Of a DNA stretch of 64,000 bases, positions 17,632-25,724 are shown piece after piece. The number at the start of each line of letters is the position of its first letter. The first letter of the stretch is position 1. The stretch is from contig JAAFGT010000004.1 of NCBI GenBank assembly GCA_010365215.1, positions 38,734 to 102,733 of the forward strand, read 5' to 3'. The position numbers and the translations under genes were made by a program. The stretch comes from Acidipila sp. Lineage in GTDB: Bacteria; Acidobacteriota; Terriglobia; Acidiferrales; UBA7541. The notes under the pieces were generated by a model that worked only from the letters and a program-made list of their open reading frames with translations, did not search any database and was not told where the DNA came from.

Positions 17632-18842
17632 CTGCGAAAAATGAAATGACTCAAGTGCTCACAGAACGACCGGCCATCGTGGGTGGAAAACCGTTTTTCG
17701 CCGAGCGCCTTCCGATCGTGAGTCCGGAAGGCCTTCCGGGCGAATCGTTCGTCGAAGCGGTCCGCCAGGTGCTTTCCTCGCGCATGCTGACGAACGGCGC
17801 GCGTGTACGCGACTTCGAGGAGGCTGCATCCGCTTACCTTGGCACGCCGCACTGCGTCGCAGTGTCGAGCTGCACTTCGGGTTTGCTTCTCGCTCTGCGT
17901 GCGCTAGAGCTTTCCGGCGAAGTCATTCTGCCCAGCTTCACCTTCTACGCCACCGCGCACAGCGTATTGTGGAACGGTCTAAAGCCGGTCTTCGCGGACT
18001 GCGACCCGGACACCTTCTGCATCAGTCCGGCGGACGTGTCCAACAAGCTGACGTCCCGCACCGCAGCAATCCTCGCCGTGCACATGTACGGTCATCCGGC
18101 GGACGTGGAAGCGCTCCAGAAAATCGCCGGCGAGCGCGGCATACCGCTGATTTTTGACGCGGCACACGCCTTCGGGAGCAAATTTAACGGCCAGCGCGTC
18201 GGCGGGTTTGGCACGTCGGAGGTCTTCAGCTTCTCGCCCACCAAGCTCCTTGTCGCCGCTGAAGGCGGCCTGGTCACCACTCGCGATGGCGCGCTCGCGC
18301 GCAAGCTTCGCGCCGGCCGCAATTACGGAGATGCCGGCAACTACGACCCCGAAATGGCTGGCCTGAACGCGCGGATGAGCGAAATCCACGCGGCTCTCGC
18401 GCGGCTGGGCCTCGACGGCATTGACGATCGTATCGCGCGGCGAAACGAAATACGTCTGCGCTACGAATCGCGTCTCGGCGATCTGCCCGGAATCAAGTTT
18501 CAGCAGATTCGCCCCGGATATTCCACGACGTGCAAAGATTTTTCGGTGCTCGTGGATGAGGCCGAGTTTGGCGCGCCGCGCGACTGGCTCTATGAAGCGC
18601 TGACGCTGGAAAACATCCAGGTCCGGCGCTATTTCTGGCCGCCCGTTCACCGCCAGAAACTCTACCGCACACTTTGGGATGGCAGTCCACTGCCGGTCAC
18701 CGATCATGTTTCCGGCCGGATTCTGAGTTTGCCCATCTATTCCTCGCTCAGCGACGCAACCGTGGACAAAGTCTCCGATGCCATCGCCCGTTTGCACGCC
18801 TACGTCTTAAGAGGCGCAATCCGCATGGAGCAGTCCGCATGA
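17628..18842 (+). CDS. DegT/DnrJ/EryC1/StrS-family sugar aminotransferase
   Basis: A PLP-dependent enzyme of about 404 residues, predicted to convert a keto-sugar nucleotide to an amino sugar. Family landmarks are EEAASAYLGTPHCVAVSS, VILPSFTFYATAHSVLW, the PLP-ring Asp in PLIFDAAHAFGS and the Schiff-base lysine in FSFSPTKLLVAAEGG. RNYGDAGNYDPEMAGLN and NARMSEIHAAL are also typical. TTG 17628 overlaps the upstream stop codon; ATG 17646 six codons later is an equally good start. The next gene begins within its stop (ATGA). The closest functional analogy is PglE, which makes UDP-4-amino-4,6-dideoxy-GlcNAc, but 3-aminotransferases of the same family cannot be excluded. Confidence 0.92.
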   Translation: MTAKNEMTQVLTERPAIVGGKPFFAERLPIVSPEGLPGESFVEAVRQVLSSRMLTNGARVRDFEEAASAYLGTPHCVAVSSCTSGLLLALRALELSGEVILPSFTFYATAHSVLWNGLKPVFADCDPDTFCISPADVSNKLTSRTAAILAVHMYGHPADVEALQKIAGERGIPLIFDAAHAFGSKFNGQRVGGFGTSEVFSFSPTKLLVAAEGGLVTTRDGALARKLRAGRNYGDAGNYDPEMAGLNARMSEIHAALARLGLDGIDDRIARRNEIRLRYESRLGDLPGIKFQQIRPGYSTTCKDFSVLVDEAEFGAPRDWLYEALTLENIQVRRYFWPPVHRQKLYRTLWDGSPLPVTDHVSGRILSLPIYSSLSDATVDKVSDAIARLHAYVLRGAIRMEQSA

Positions 18843-20410
18843 AATCTCTCTCCACAGACGGGCTGCTGGATCGCCTTCGCGCGGAATCGCGCGCGTTTCT
18901 CTGGAAAGAAGCTTTCTTGCGCATGGGCGCCGATTTCCTGCTTGTAAATGCCGCGATGGTTCTGGCCTTCGTAAGCTGGCTGCTTTTCTATGTCGTCGTT
19001 CTCGAAATTCCCCGGCCCTACGAGCTCGCCGCCGTCTTCCGCAATTTTGTGAAGAGCTACTGGATTTTCTGGTCGTGCCTCGCGTTGCTGGTGTTTCACA
19101 TCCACGGTTTCTACACTCGTGCGCGAGCCTACACGCGCCGCTATAAGAACTGGATCATCTTCCGGGCCAGCAGCCTGTTCATCGTTAGCTTCATCTTCGC
19201 GGATTATTTCATCCTGCGCAGCGAGCTGATCCCCCGCGGTGTCGCCGTGCTGGGCTGGGTGTTCACGCTTCTGGCTGTGGGCGGCACGCGCATGGCTAGG
19301 GACTTCGTGGTCATGCAGTACCGCATCGAGCCCAAGCATCGCCCCAAGAAAGTTGAGCGTGTCCTCGTTGTGGGCGGCGCGGGCTATCTCGGCGCGCACC
19401 TCGTCCCTCAGTTACTAGAGCGCGGCTACCGCGCCCGCGTTCTCGATCTTTTCATGTTTGGAGAAGAGCCGCTCGCCGCTGTGAAAAACCACCCGCACTG
19501 CGAGCTGGTGCGCGGCGACGTGCGGGACATCACCGCCGTCGTCCGCGCCATGCAGGGCTGCGATGCGGTCATCGACCTGGCCGCCATCGTCGGTGATCCT
19601 GCCTGCGATGAGAATAAGCCCCTCGCTACGGAAATCAACCGCGCCGCCACGCGCATGATGCTCGATATCGCGCGCGGCTACGGCACCCGGCGGTTTCTTT
19701 TTGCCTCCACCTGCAGCGTCTACGGCGCCTCCGAGCTGCTCATGGACGAGCACAGCGCCGTCGCGCCCCTCTCCACCTACGCGCAGACCAAGCTCGATTC
19801 CGAAAACATCCTGCTCGAGGCCGCCGGCCCAGAGTTCCATCCCACCGGCTTTCGCCTGGGCACGCTCTTCGGGCTTTCGCCGCGCATGCGCTTCGACCTC
19901 GTCGTCCACCTGCTCATCATCCGCGCCATCACCGAGGGCAAAGTAACCATATTCAACGGCCATCAGTGGCGGCCGTTCCTGCACGTGCGCGACGCCGCGC
20001 GGGCCTTCGTCCAATGCCTCGATGCCAAGCCCGAAGTGGTCTCCGGCGAGCTCTTTAATCTGGGCGACGATCGGCTGAACCACCAGCTCTCGGAGATCGG
20101 TGAAGCGCTCGCGCGGCTCATACCCGGCGTGCAAGTCCTGCGGGTAGATAATGACGATGCGCGCAACTACCGCGTCTCGTTTGAGAAAATCCGCACCCGC
20201 TTGGGCTTCACCTGCCGCGCCACGCTGGCCGAAGGCATGAAGGAAATCCACGAAGCCATCACCGCCGGCCATATCCGCGACTTCGGCACCGCGCAGTTCA
20301 ACAACCTTGCCGGCGTCCGAGCATTTTCGGCCGCCGCCGGCGCCGCACCCTCGTCCTTGGGCAAGCTCGTCGCGCTCGCGGGCAGCGGGAAATCGTCTCC
20401 CGCTGCCTAA
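18839..20410 (+). CDS. membrane-anchored extended SDR (NAD-dependent sugar epimerase/dehydratase)
   Basis: A 523-residue fusion. Residues 1 to about 165 hold four probable membrane helices (NAAMVLAFVSWLLFYVVVL, SYWIFWSCLALLVFHIHGF, FRASSLFIVSFIFADYF, VAVLGWVFTLLAVGG), like the anchor of PglF/CapD/WbpM-type 4,6-dehydratases. The catalytic half is instead a classical extended SDR: VLVVGGAGYLGAHLVPQL for NAD(P) binding, CDAVIDLAAIVGDP, a Ser/Thr-rich strand FASTCSVYG and the catalytic pair Y-x-x-x-K in YAQTKLDSEN. It most resembles UDP-sugar 4-epimerases and related dehydratases. As last gene of the pgl-like set it probably supplies or reshapes the nucleotide sugar, but the reaction is not settled. 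Start ATG overlaps the upstream stop; the frame from 18674 is a read-in from the aminotransferase gene. Confidence 0.85.
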   Translation: MKSLSTDGLLDRLRAESRAFLWKEAFLRMGADFLLVNAAMVLAFVSWLLFYVVVLEIPRPYELAAVFRNFVKSYWIFWSCLALLVFHIHGFYTRARAYTRRYKNWIIFRASSLFIVSFIFADYFILRSELIPRGVAVLGWVFTLLAVGGTRMARDFVVMQYRIEPKHRPKKVERVLVVGGAGYLGAHLVPQLLERGYRARVLDLFMFGEEPLAAVKNHPHCELVRGDVRDITAVVRAMQGCDAVIDLAAIVGDPACDENKPLATEINRAATRMMLDIARGYGTRRFLFASTCSVYGASELLMDEHSAVAPLSTYAQTKLDSENILLEAAGPEFHPTGFRLGTLFGLSPRMRFDLVVHLLIIRAITEGKVTIFNGHQWRPFLHVRDAARAFVQCLDAKPEVVSGELFNLGDDRLNHQLSEIGEALARLIPGVQVLRVDNDDARNYRVSFEKIRTRLGFTCRATLAEGMKEIHEAITAGHIRDFGTAQFNNLAGVRAFSAAAGAAPSSLGKLVALAGSGKSSPAA

Positions 20411-20436
20411 TAGCGTGCCTAAAAAATTGTGTCAAT

Positions 20437-20525
20437 TGTCATTCCGGGCGAAGCGAGGAATCTGCTTTTTGCAAAAAACCAAGAAAAAGCAGACCTCCGG
20501 GGCAAGCCCCGCCCTCGGAATGACA
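20437..20525. repeat. 89-bp nested inverted-repeat element (MITE/REP-like)
   Basis: The termini are exact inverted copies (TGTCATTCCG at 20437-20446 and CGGAATGACA at 20516-20525). Inside are a second inverted pair (TCTGCTTTTTG / AAAAAGCAGA) and a small hairpin GGGGCAAGCCCC. It fills the gap between the convergent SDR and glycosyltransferase genes and carries no coding frame. The layered palindrome is typical of dispersed non-autonomous elements; it may also act as a bidirectional terminator. Only one copy was seen in this window. Confidence 0.7.
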
Positions 20526-20550
20526 CGTTCAGGAGTTTTTCCACAACTTG

Positions 20551-21771
20551 CTAGCGAACGCCCCGAGGTGTCGCGCGGTCTCGCACCGCACGGTAAAATT
20601 CTCTCCGGCCCTCGTCCAGAATTTCCGAACGGAACTCCTGCGCCTTTTCGAAATTCCGCCGGGACAGTTCCTGCAGCCGCTGGGGATCCCCCAGGATGGC
20701 AGCAATTTTCTCCGCCAACGCCTGCGGGTCATTTGGGGCAACGAGATCCTCTTCCCTCAGTAGTTCCGGAATGCCTCCCACCGCCGAACCGATGCACGGG
20801 CAGCCCCGCGCCATGGCCTCCACCATCGCGCGAGGCAGGCCCTCGGTCCGCGACGGCATAACGAACAGATCCACCGAATCCAAGAACTCCTGCACGGCTT
20901 TACCATATGGCAGTACGCCGAGAAAACGGACCCGGCACTCCAGTCCCAGCCTCCGGCTGAGTGTTTCCATGTCGCGGCGAAAGCGGCCGTCCCCCACGAA
21001 GCTGGCTTCGAACGCAAGCCCCCGCCGCGCGCATTCAGCCAGCGCCTCCAGAAGCACGTCCGGCGCTTTGTAAAGCTGCGCAAAGCTCCCGATGAAGCCG
21101 ATGTGCCGTGGCCGAAGATCCCCCATGTTTTCCCGCGCACGGATGCGCTCGCTGCGCGCAGCGAGCGCATCGGGAGCGGCGAATCCTTTCTGCAATTCCA
21201 CGTCGGAAAAAGAAGTGACGAAGGCAGCCGGCGCGGCCGGATAACGTTGCGGGAGAACCCTGCGAGTAACGTACCGCGCTGCCGTCGCGTCGCGACACAT
21301 CGCACGCAGATTGTGCGACGCCACTTGTTGGAACACGGGGCGAAAAATGCTGCGCCATGTGCCCTTTCCAAACGCTTCCCACGGATCGCCAATCACATCG
21401 AGTGCATATGGTTTTCGCCGGCGGCGGAGCTCGAACCACACTAGGCGGCCCACCAGGCCTGGCACCCGAAGGATGTACGCGTCTGCGGCGCTCACCGTGT
21501 CTCGCACACACCGTTGGAGTGCCGGCAGGCAACGCAGGTAGTGCCAGGGCCCGCGGTAGTCTGGCAGGGCGGCGAAAGACACGCCCGGCCCGTCCGACCG
21601 CTCTTGCTCGCCGCGCGCTACGGCCGTGTCACGCACCCGCGCAAGTACAATCACCTCTTCAAATACGTCCAGGTAACGCGACCAGAAGGCGTAGTTGGGC
21701 GGCCCATCCGCATAGATGTGATTGTTTGGTCCCCGCTCGAAGTGATTCTCCAGCGCGACCAGAACCCTCAT
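20551..21771 (-). CDS. GT4-family glycosyltransferase
   Basis: A 406-residue retaining GT-B glycosyltransferase predicted to add a sugar to the lipid-linked repeat unit in the cytoplasm. The C-terminal nucleotide-sugar domain is clear: HIGFIGSFAQLYKAPDVLLEA, SFVGDGRFRRDMETL, VRFLGVLPYGK, then VDLFVMPSRTEGLPRAMVEA with the E-x7-E type motif, and GGIPELLREEDLVAPNDP. It is the last gene of a minus-strand group (flippase, polymerase, three transferases). Its 3' end abuts the inverted-repeat element that separates it from the convergent export operon. Donor and acceptor cannot be read from the sequence. Confidence 0.88.
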   Translation of the reverse strand: MRVLVALENHFERGPNNHIYADGPPNYAFWSRYLDVFEEVIVLARVRDTAVARGEQERSDGPGVSFAALPDYRGPWHYLRCLPALQRCVRDTVSAADAYILRVPGLVGRLVWFELRRRRKPYALDVIGDPWEAFGKGTWRSIFRPVFQQVASHNLRAMCRDATAARYVTRRVLPQRYPAAPAAFVTSFSDVELQKGFAAPDALAARSERIRARENMGDLRPRHIGFIGSFAQLYKAPDVLLEALAECARRGLAFEASFVGDGRFRRDMETLSRRLGLECRVRFLGVLPYGKAVQEFLDSVDLFVMPSRTEGLPRAMVEAMARGCPCIGSAVGGIPELLREEDLVAPNDPQALAEKIAAILGDPQRLQELSRRNFEKAQEFRSEILDEGRREFYRAVRDRATPRGVR

Positions 21772-21873
21772 AAAGAAGCAAGTTCCGTTGGCTTGTGAGC
21801 GCGCGAGTACTTCACTTGGCTAGTTCTCCACTGAGTGTCCTAGAATCACTCAATCACAAGGCGAACGAAGAAT

Positions 21874-23163
21874 TTATTGTGCAATGACCGGTTCTTGCAC
21901 TTCAGTTTGTCTCTTTTTCAGTAGCCAAGCCCAACAAACCATCAGCACCCAGACTGCGGCAATCGATGCAAAGGCCGCAAGTTGTACAGTCAGAAAGAGA
22001 GTGGCCACTAAAACCGACAGCATACGAACAAATCGATCATTCCTCACGTCTCCAATTCTACATATTAGAGCGGGAAGGAGAGGCCCAAGGAGAAATCCAA
22101 ACCAGCTAAAATTTGCAATCGCCTCTTCAAGCCAACTGGTTGTCATTCCCCAGCCAAGTATCCGCGGGGATATAAAAAGCATGGCAGAAGTGAAGTACTG
22201 ACTGTAAGGATACGGTTTGTCCGGCCACAACTCCCGGGGCACTATTAATGTGGACCAAAAAATAAGACTCTCACCCCGATAGTCCAGAATCTCCATCCTT
22301 GTGGGATGAAGCTCTGCATAGATTGTCATCTTCACAACGGCATCCCTGCCGTAGTCGATTCGAGCATTTTGGTAGATCTCACTGTAATCACGCAGTTCAC
22401 GCACGAAGATTTGATAGCCAAACGAGAAGAAAGCCAAGACAAGAAAGAGGATAAGGCCGGTAATGAGGGTGTTGAATCTCTTGAAGAACCCTCGCTGTGC
22501 CACCAGTATCCAGAGAAGAATGACGAGAATCGCGAAAATGTAACGCTTCCCGTTCAGGTAAACGGCCGCAAAAAGCCAAGGAGAAATAAGGACAAACCGT
22601 GAAAGAAGTTGTCTTTGTGCGAGAGCCAGGAGCCCCACAGCCGAGAGTATGCTCAGCTGGCAAAAGATGGCCACGATCACGTGAAATTCAAGGGACGATG
22701 GTTCGGCGTCAATACTTGTAACCCAACCATAATCCAGATACACCGACGGACTCGGAGCCAATAACACCACGATGATGGGGCTGACGACGAGGATCTTTAG
22801 AAGCGGCCTCAACCGCTCCAAGGACTCGTAAGACAGAACCAGGTCCGGGGTTGGATCGTCAAGGTGACGTTGAGGCCTGCGCGTTTCTCCGACGATCCAC
22901 CAGATGACGGGAACTGCCCACATATACAAGCAATAGAGAACTACTGTGAAGTGGTCTCCCGTAGCGAGTCGAAGGCCCGGTTGATAAGTGTAGAACGGCG
23001 TTCCGAAAAGCTCTTCCAGGAAGAGAGGAAGCCCATTGAAAAAGAAAAGGACGGTGTATAGAAAATAGAGGGACGATTGGCCCCCTAGGGCAATGCGCCT
23101 TCCAGATCTTACGGCCCAGAAGCCAAGCCACGCGCACGTTACTAAATTAAGTAAAGTCACCAT
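21874..23163 (-). CDS. Wzy-like oligosaccharide repeat-unit polymerase
   Basis: A 429-residue protein with about ten to eleven hydrophobic segments (SSLYFLYTVLFFFNGLPLFL, HFTVVLYCLYMWAVPVIWWI, ILVVSPIIVVLLAPS, GFLLGPLLPALICRIG) and a loop with RELWPDKPYPYSQYF. This architecture and its position between glycosyltransferases and a flippase fit a Wzy or EpsG-like polymerase, which joins repeat units on the periplasmic face. Sequence conservation in such proteins is too low for firm assignment. Base composition stands out: sampled 60-bp lines have about 43-45% GC, against well over 60% in the adjoining flippase gene, suggesting acquisition from a different source. It would be a second polymerase candidate beside the ligase/polymerase at 15003-16343. 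Confidence 0.7.
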   Translation of the reverse strand: MVTLLNLVTCAWLGFWAVRSGRRIALGGQSSLYFLYTVLFFFNGLPLFLEELFGTPFYTYQPGLRLATGDHFTVVLYCLYMWAVPVIWWIVGETRRPQRHLDDPTPDLVLSYESLERLRPLLKILVVSPIIVVLLAPSPSVYLDYGWVTSIDAEPSSLEFHVIVAIFCQLSILSAVGLLALAQRQLLSRFVLISPWLFAAVYLNGKRYIFAILVILLWILVAQRGFFKRFNTLITGLILFLVLAFFSFGYQIFVRELRDYSEIYQNARIDYGRDAVVKMTIYAELHPTRMEILDYRGESLIFWSTLIVPRELWPDKPYPYSQYFTSAMLFISPRILGWGMTTSWLEEAIANFSWFGFLLGPLLPALICRIGDVRNDRFVRMLSVLVATLFLTVQLAAFASIAAVWVLMVCWAWLLKKRQTEVQEPVIAQ

Positions 23164-23234
23164 GAAGATAGGTTAGGAAGATCAAGATAAACGCCTGACC
23201 CGTGCAAGCTTTCGTGCTTCACATGCCTCTCTGG

Positions 23235-24371
23235 TCAGCCAGCGAAAGGCGTCAGCGAATAGAAATCGGCCAACTCCCTTGCTGAAAACTCAATTGAAAA
23301 TAGATCCATGGAATCACAGCGTGACACGCTCGATTCGCGAGCCAAGCCACGATTCATGATCAGAATGATATCGTCGGCCCATTTGTAGGAGCGTTTAGTC
23401 AAGGGCAGAAAATGAATGCTCCGCTCACTGGCTTGAACTTCTCCACTCACGCTATCGGATACCACGCAGGGGAGCCCGGCAGCCTGAGCTTCAAGCAAGG
23501 CGATCGGCAAGCCCTCCCAAATTGATGGAAACAAAAAGAGATTCATCCCGCCCAGCATCAGCCGCGGCACGTCATGTCGTGCGCCTGCGAAGTGTATATT
23601 CCCATACAAGTCAAAAGATCGAGCGCGCGCCTCGATGGCCGGTCGGAGCGGGCCGTCGCCCACCAGCAGAAAATGGAACGTAGGATGTTTCGCAAGCACC
23701 GTGTGCGCGATTTCCAGTAGAAACGCGTGGTTTTTTGCTTCGACGAAGCGGCCCACATGTCCGATGACGGGTGCATCCAGCGGAATCCCAAACTCACGGC
23801 GCACTTCAGCCCGGTCCACCGGCTGTTCAAACGGTTTCAAGTCAATCCCATAATAAAGGACGCGAAGGCGGATGTCGCGCTCCCAGCCATCACCGAACAG
23901 GCCCGCCGCTGCTCCCCTCGACGCTCCTAGGCCGTGCGTGGCGTAGCGATGAATCCACGCTCGCGTCATTTCCCGGTACAACGAGCGGAATGGAGCAGAC
24001 GCTTTGTCATCTTGAGTGGTGTGGCTGTGGGCAATTCGCATCGGAACGCCCTCAAGCTGCGCCCAGCGCAAAACTGCGCCGGAGAAATAATGCACATGAC
24101 TGTGCACCACGTCGTAACGTCCTTCGCGGAGAATCCCCCTGAATCGCCGTCCGAGCGACCAGACATTTTTCCCTTTCGGGCAGGGAATCACGCGCCCGCC
24201 AAGGCGCTCCGCTTCAGGCGCGAATACACCCGGCTCGGGACCAAACGTGCAGAACTGCATTTCAAAGCGCTCGCGGTCCATGTGCCGGAGAATATTTATG
24301 AGCCAGGTCTCCACCCCGCCGGGGTTGAGCGAACCAAGCACGTGCAGGACGCGGATTGGATGCCGCGTCAC
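23235..24371 (-). CDS. GT4-family glycosyltransferase (EpsF-like)
   Basis: A 378-residue GT-B glycosyltransferase. The N-terminal acceptor domain opens with VLHVLGSLNPGGVETWLINI, the glycine-rich loop of EpsF/CapM-type enzymes, and has DVVHSHVHYFSGAVLR. The C-terminal donor domain shows VIGHVGRFVEAKNHAFLLE, FLLVGDGPLRPAIE and LFLFPSIWEGLPIALLEAQ. It is predicted to extend the lipid-linked repeat unit. It lies between the flippase and the low-GC polymerase on the same strand. Specificity is unknown. Confidence 0.9.
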   Translation of the reverse strand: MTRHPIRVLHVLGSLNPGGVETWLINILRHMDRERFEMQFCTFGPEPGVFAPEAERLGGRVIPCPKGKNVWSLGRRFRGILREGRYDVVHSHVHYFSGAVLRWAQLEGVPMRIAHSHTTQDDKASAPFRSLYREMTRAWIHRYATHGLGASRGAAAGLFGDGWERDIRLRVLYYGIDLKPFEQPVDRAEVRREFGIPLDAPVIGHVGRFVEAKNHAFLLEIAHTVLAKHPTFHFLLVGDGPLRPAIEARARSFDLYGNIHFAGARHDVPRLMLGGMNLFLFPSIWEGLPIALLEAQAAGLPCVVSDSVSGEVQASERSIHFLPLTKRSYKWADDIILIMNRGLARESSVSRCDSMDLFSIEFSARELADFYSLTPFAG

Positions 24372-24392
24372 GCCTCAGCCTCTCTGCCCGTT

Positions 24393-25724
24393 TTAAGGAT
24401 TCTCATCAGGTTGCCGCTCAGCGTGCTCCATCGCGGGCGTGCGGACCACTCGCACCAGAATGCCCGCGCTGCCCACGCAGCTCACCACGCCGCCGATCAG
24501 CACGGCGTACGCAGCCCCCGTCAGTTGCTCGCGCGGCACAAACCACCAGCACGCAACGGCAATCGCCAGGCAGGCCGCCGTGTAAAGAGGCACCTGCACC
24601 CGGAAAAAATGCGCGGCGGTGATCCCGTAGCCGAGCATGGATACCACAAAATTGACCACGCCGGCGGCCATCAGCCACACGAAAGTATCCGCGTACTCGG
24701 CGTACTCGGGCCGGTAGAGAAGAGTGAGCACGGGGCGGCTGAAAAGCAACGCGACCAATTCACCGAGCGCTCCCAAACCCACCGCCAGCGCGGTCATTTT
24801 CAGGAGCAGGCGCGTGAAAGCGGGGCGGTCGCTGTGGTAATAGCGCGCCAGCCGCGGTGACGCCGACTGTCCGAGCGCGTTGATCAGCGTGCTTCCCGCC
24901 ACCACCACGTAGCCCAGCGCCGCAAAATAACCAAGTTTTGCCTCGCCCAGGTAGTGCTGGACGAAGTAGCGCGGCACGTTGGCGTTGAGCGACCCCACCA
25001 ACGCCACAACGCCCAGCGGCAGCGCCAGCCACGCCAGCGCCCGCAACCGCGATACATCCCACTCCGCGCGGAGAAATTCCCGTGGCTCGGAAGCTACCAG
25101 CATGCGCCGCGCGACGCCGCGTTCGTAGGTCAGCAGAAAGCCCAGCCACACCGCCGCCATCGCCAGAACGGCCATCATGATGTCGCGCGTGAAGAAAAGA
25201 GTCAGCGCGACCGCGGCGAGCGCCCCCATCCCGCGGCAACTCATGGCAATAGAAATTTTGTCGAGGCGCTCGCGATTTTGCCACAGGCCGTAGAGCACGT
25301 CGCTCACGCTCTCGGCCGCTTTCGCGAGCGCCACGGCCAGAACCACCAGCGCCGTTTCCCGCCGATACCCGGAGAACGCGATCATTCCGGCGATGACGGC
25401 GAGCGCGATCCCGCTACCGAGCAGCCGCAGTCCAAGATAGTGTCCGAACCGGTATTTCCGCTTTGCGTCTGTGGCCTCCACGGCGCGGAGCTGAAGATTC
25501 GTGAACATGAACACCGGCGCGGAAACGGCCAGACCCAGTACGAACTGTCCGACCATCACCGCGGTGCCCAGTTTCGCGATCGCCACCAGCATTCCCCACT
25601 GGCACGCCGCGTAGACCACGTTGCCCGCCATCGTCCAGACGAAATTCCGTCGCAGAGACGGCGTCTCCAAAATCTCTACCGATGAAAGCGAAAGATCAGC
25701 GATCGATCCGGCCGGCTGATTCAT
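24393..25724 (-). CDS. Wzx-type polysaccharide flippase (MOP superfamily)
   Basis: A 443-residue protein with about twelve predicted helices, for example VYAACQWGMLVAIAKLG, LLGSGIALAVIAGMIAFSG, ALAWLALPLGVVALVGSL and AYAVLIGGVVSCVGSAGIL. The segment RYFVQHYLGEAKLGYFAAL matches the conserved centre of polysaccharide-biosynthesis flippases. It should move lipid-linked repeat units to the periplasmic face for polymerisation. The start overlaps the stop of the upstream glycosyltransferase gene (ATGA, 25721-25724), so the two are translationally coupled. Together with the Wzy-like and Wzz/BY-kinase proteins it completes a Wzx/Wzy-dependent pathway. Confidence 0.87.
   Translation of the reverse strand: MNQPAGSIADLSLSSVEILETPSLRRNFVWTMAGNVVYAACQWGMLVAIAKLGTAVMVGQFVLGLAVSAPVFMFTNLQLRAVEATDAKRKYRFGHYLGLRLLGSGIALAVIAGMIAFSGYRRETALVVLAVALAKAAESVSDVLYGLWQNRERLDKISIAMSCRGMGALAAVALTLFFTRDIMMAVLAMAAVWLGFLLTYERGVARRMLVASEPREFLRAEWDVSRLRALAWLALPLGVVALVGSLNANVPRYFVQHYLGEAKLGYFAALGYVVVAGSTLINALGQSASPRLARYYHSDRPAFTRLLLKMTALAVGLGALGELVALLFSRPVLTLLYRPEYAEYADTFVWLMAAGVVNFVVSMLGYGITAAHFFRVQVPLYTAACLAIAVACWWFVPREQLTGAAYAVLIGGVVSCVGSAGILVRVVRTPAMEHAERQPDENP

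Noticed and set aside
19415..20272. 285-codon minus-strand frame inside the SDR gene
   Set aside because: Antisense to an intact Rossmann-fold domain; Gly/Glu/Arg-rich composition and no recognisable motif.
23934..24860. 308-codon plus-strand frame over the glycosyltransferase and flippase genes
   Set aside because: It spans two minus-strand genes antisense and is His/Arg-rich with no motifs.
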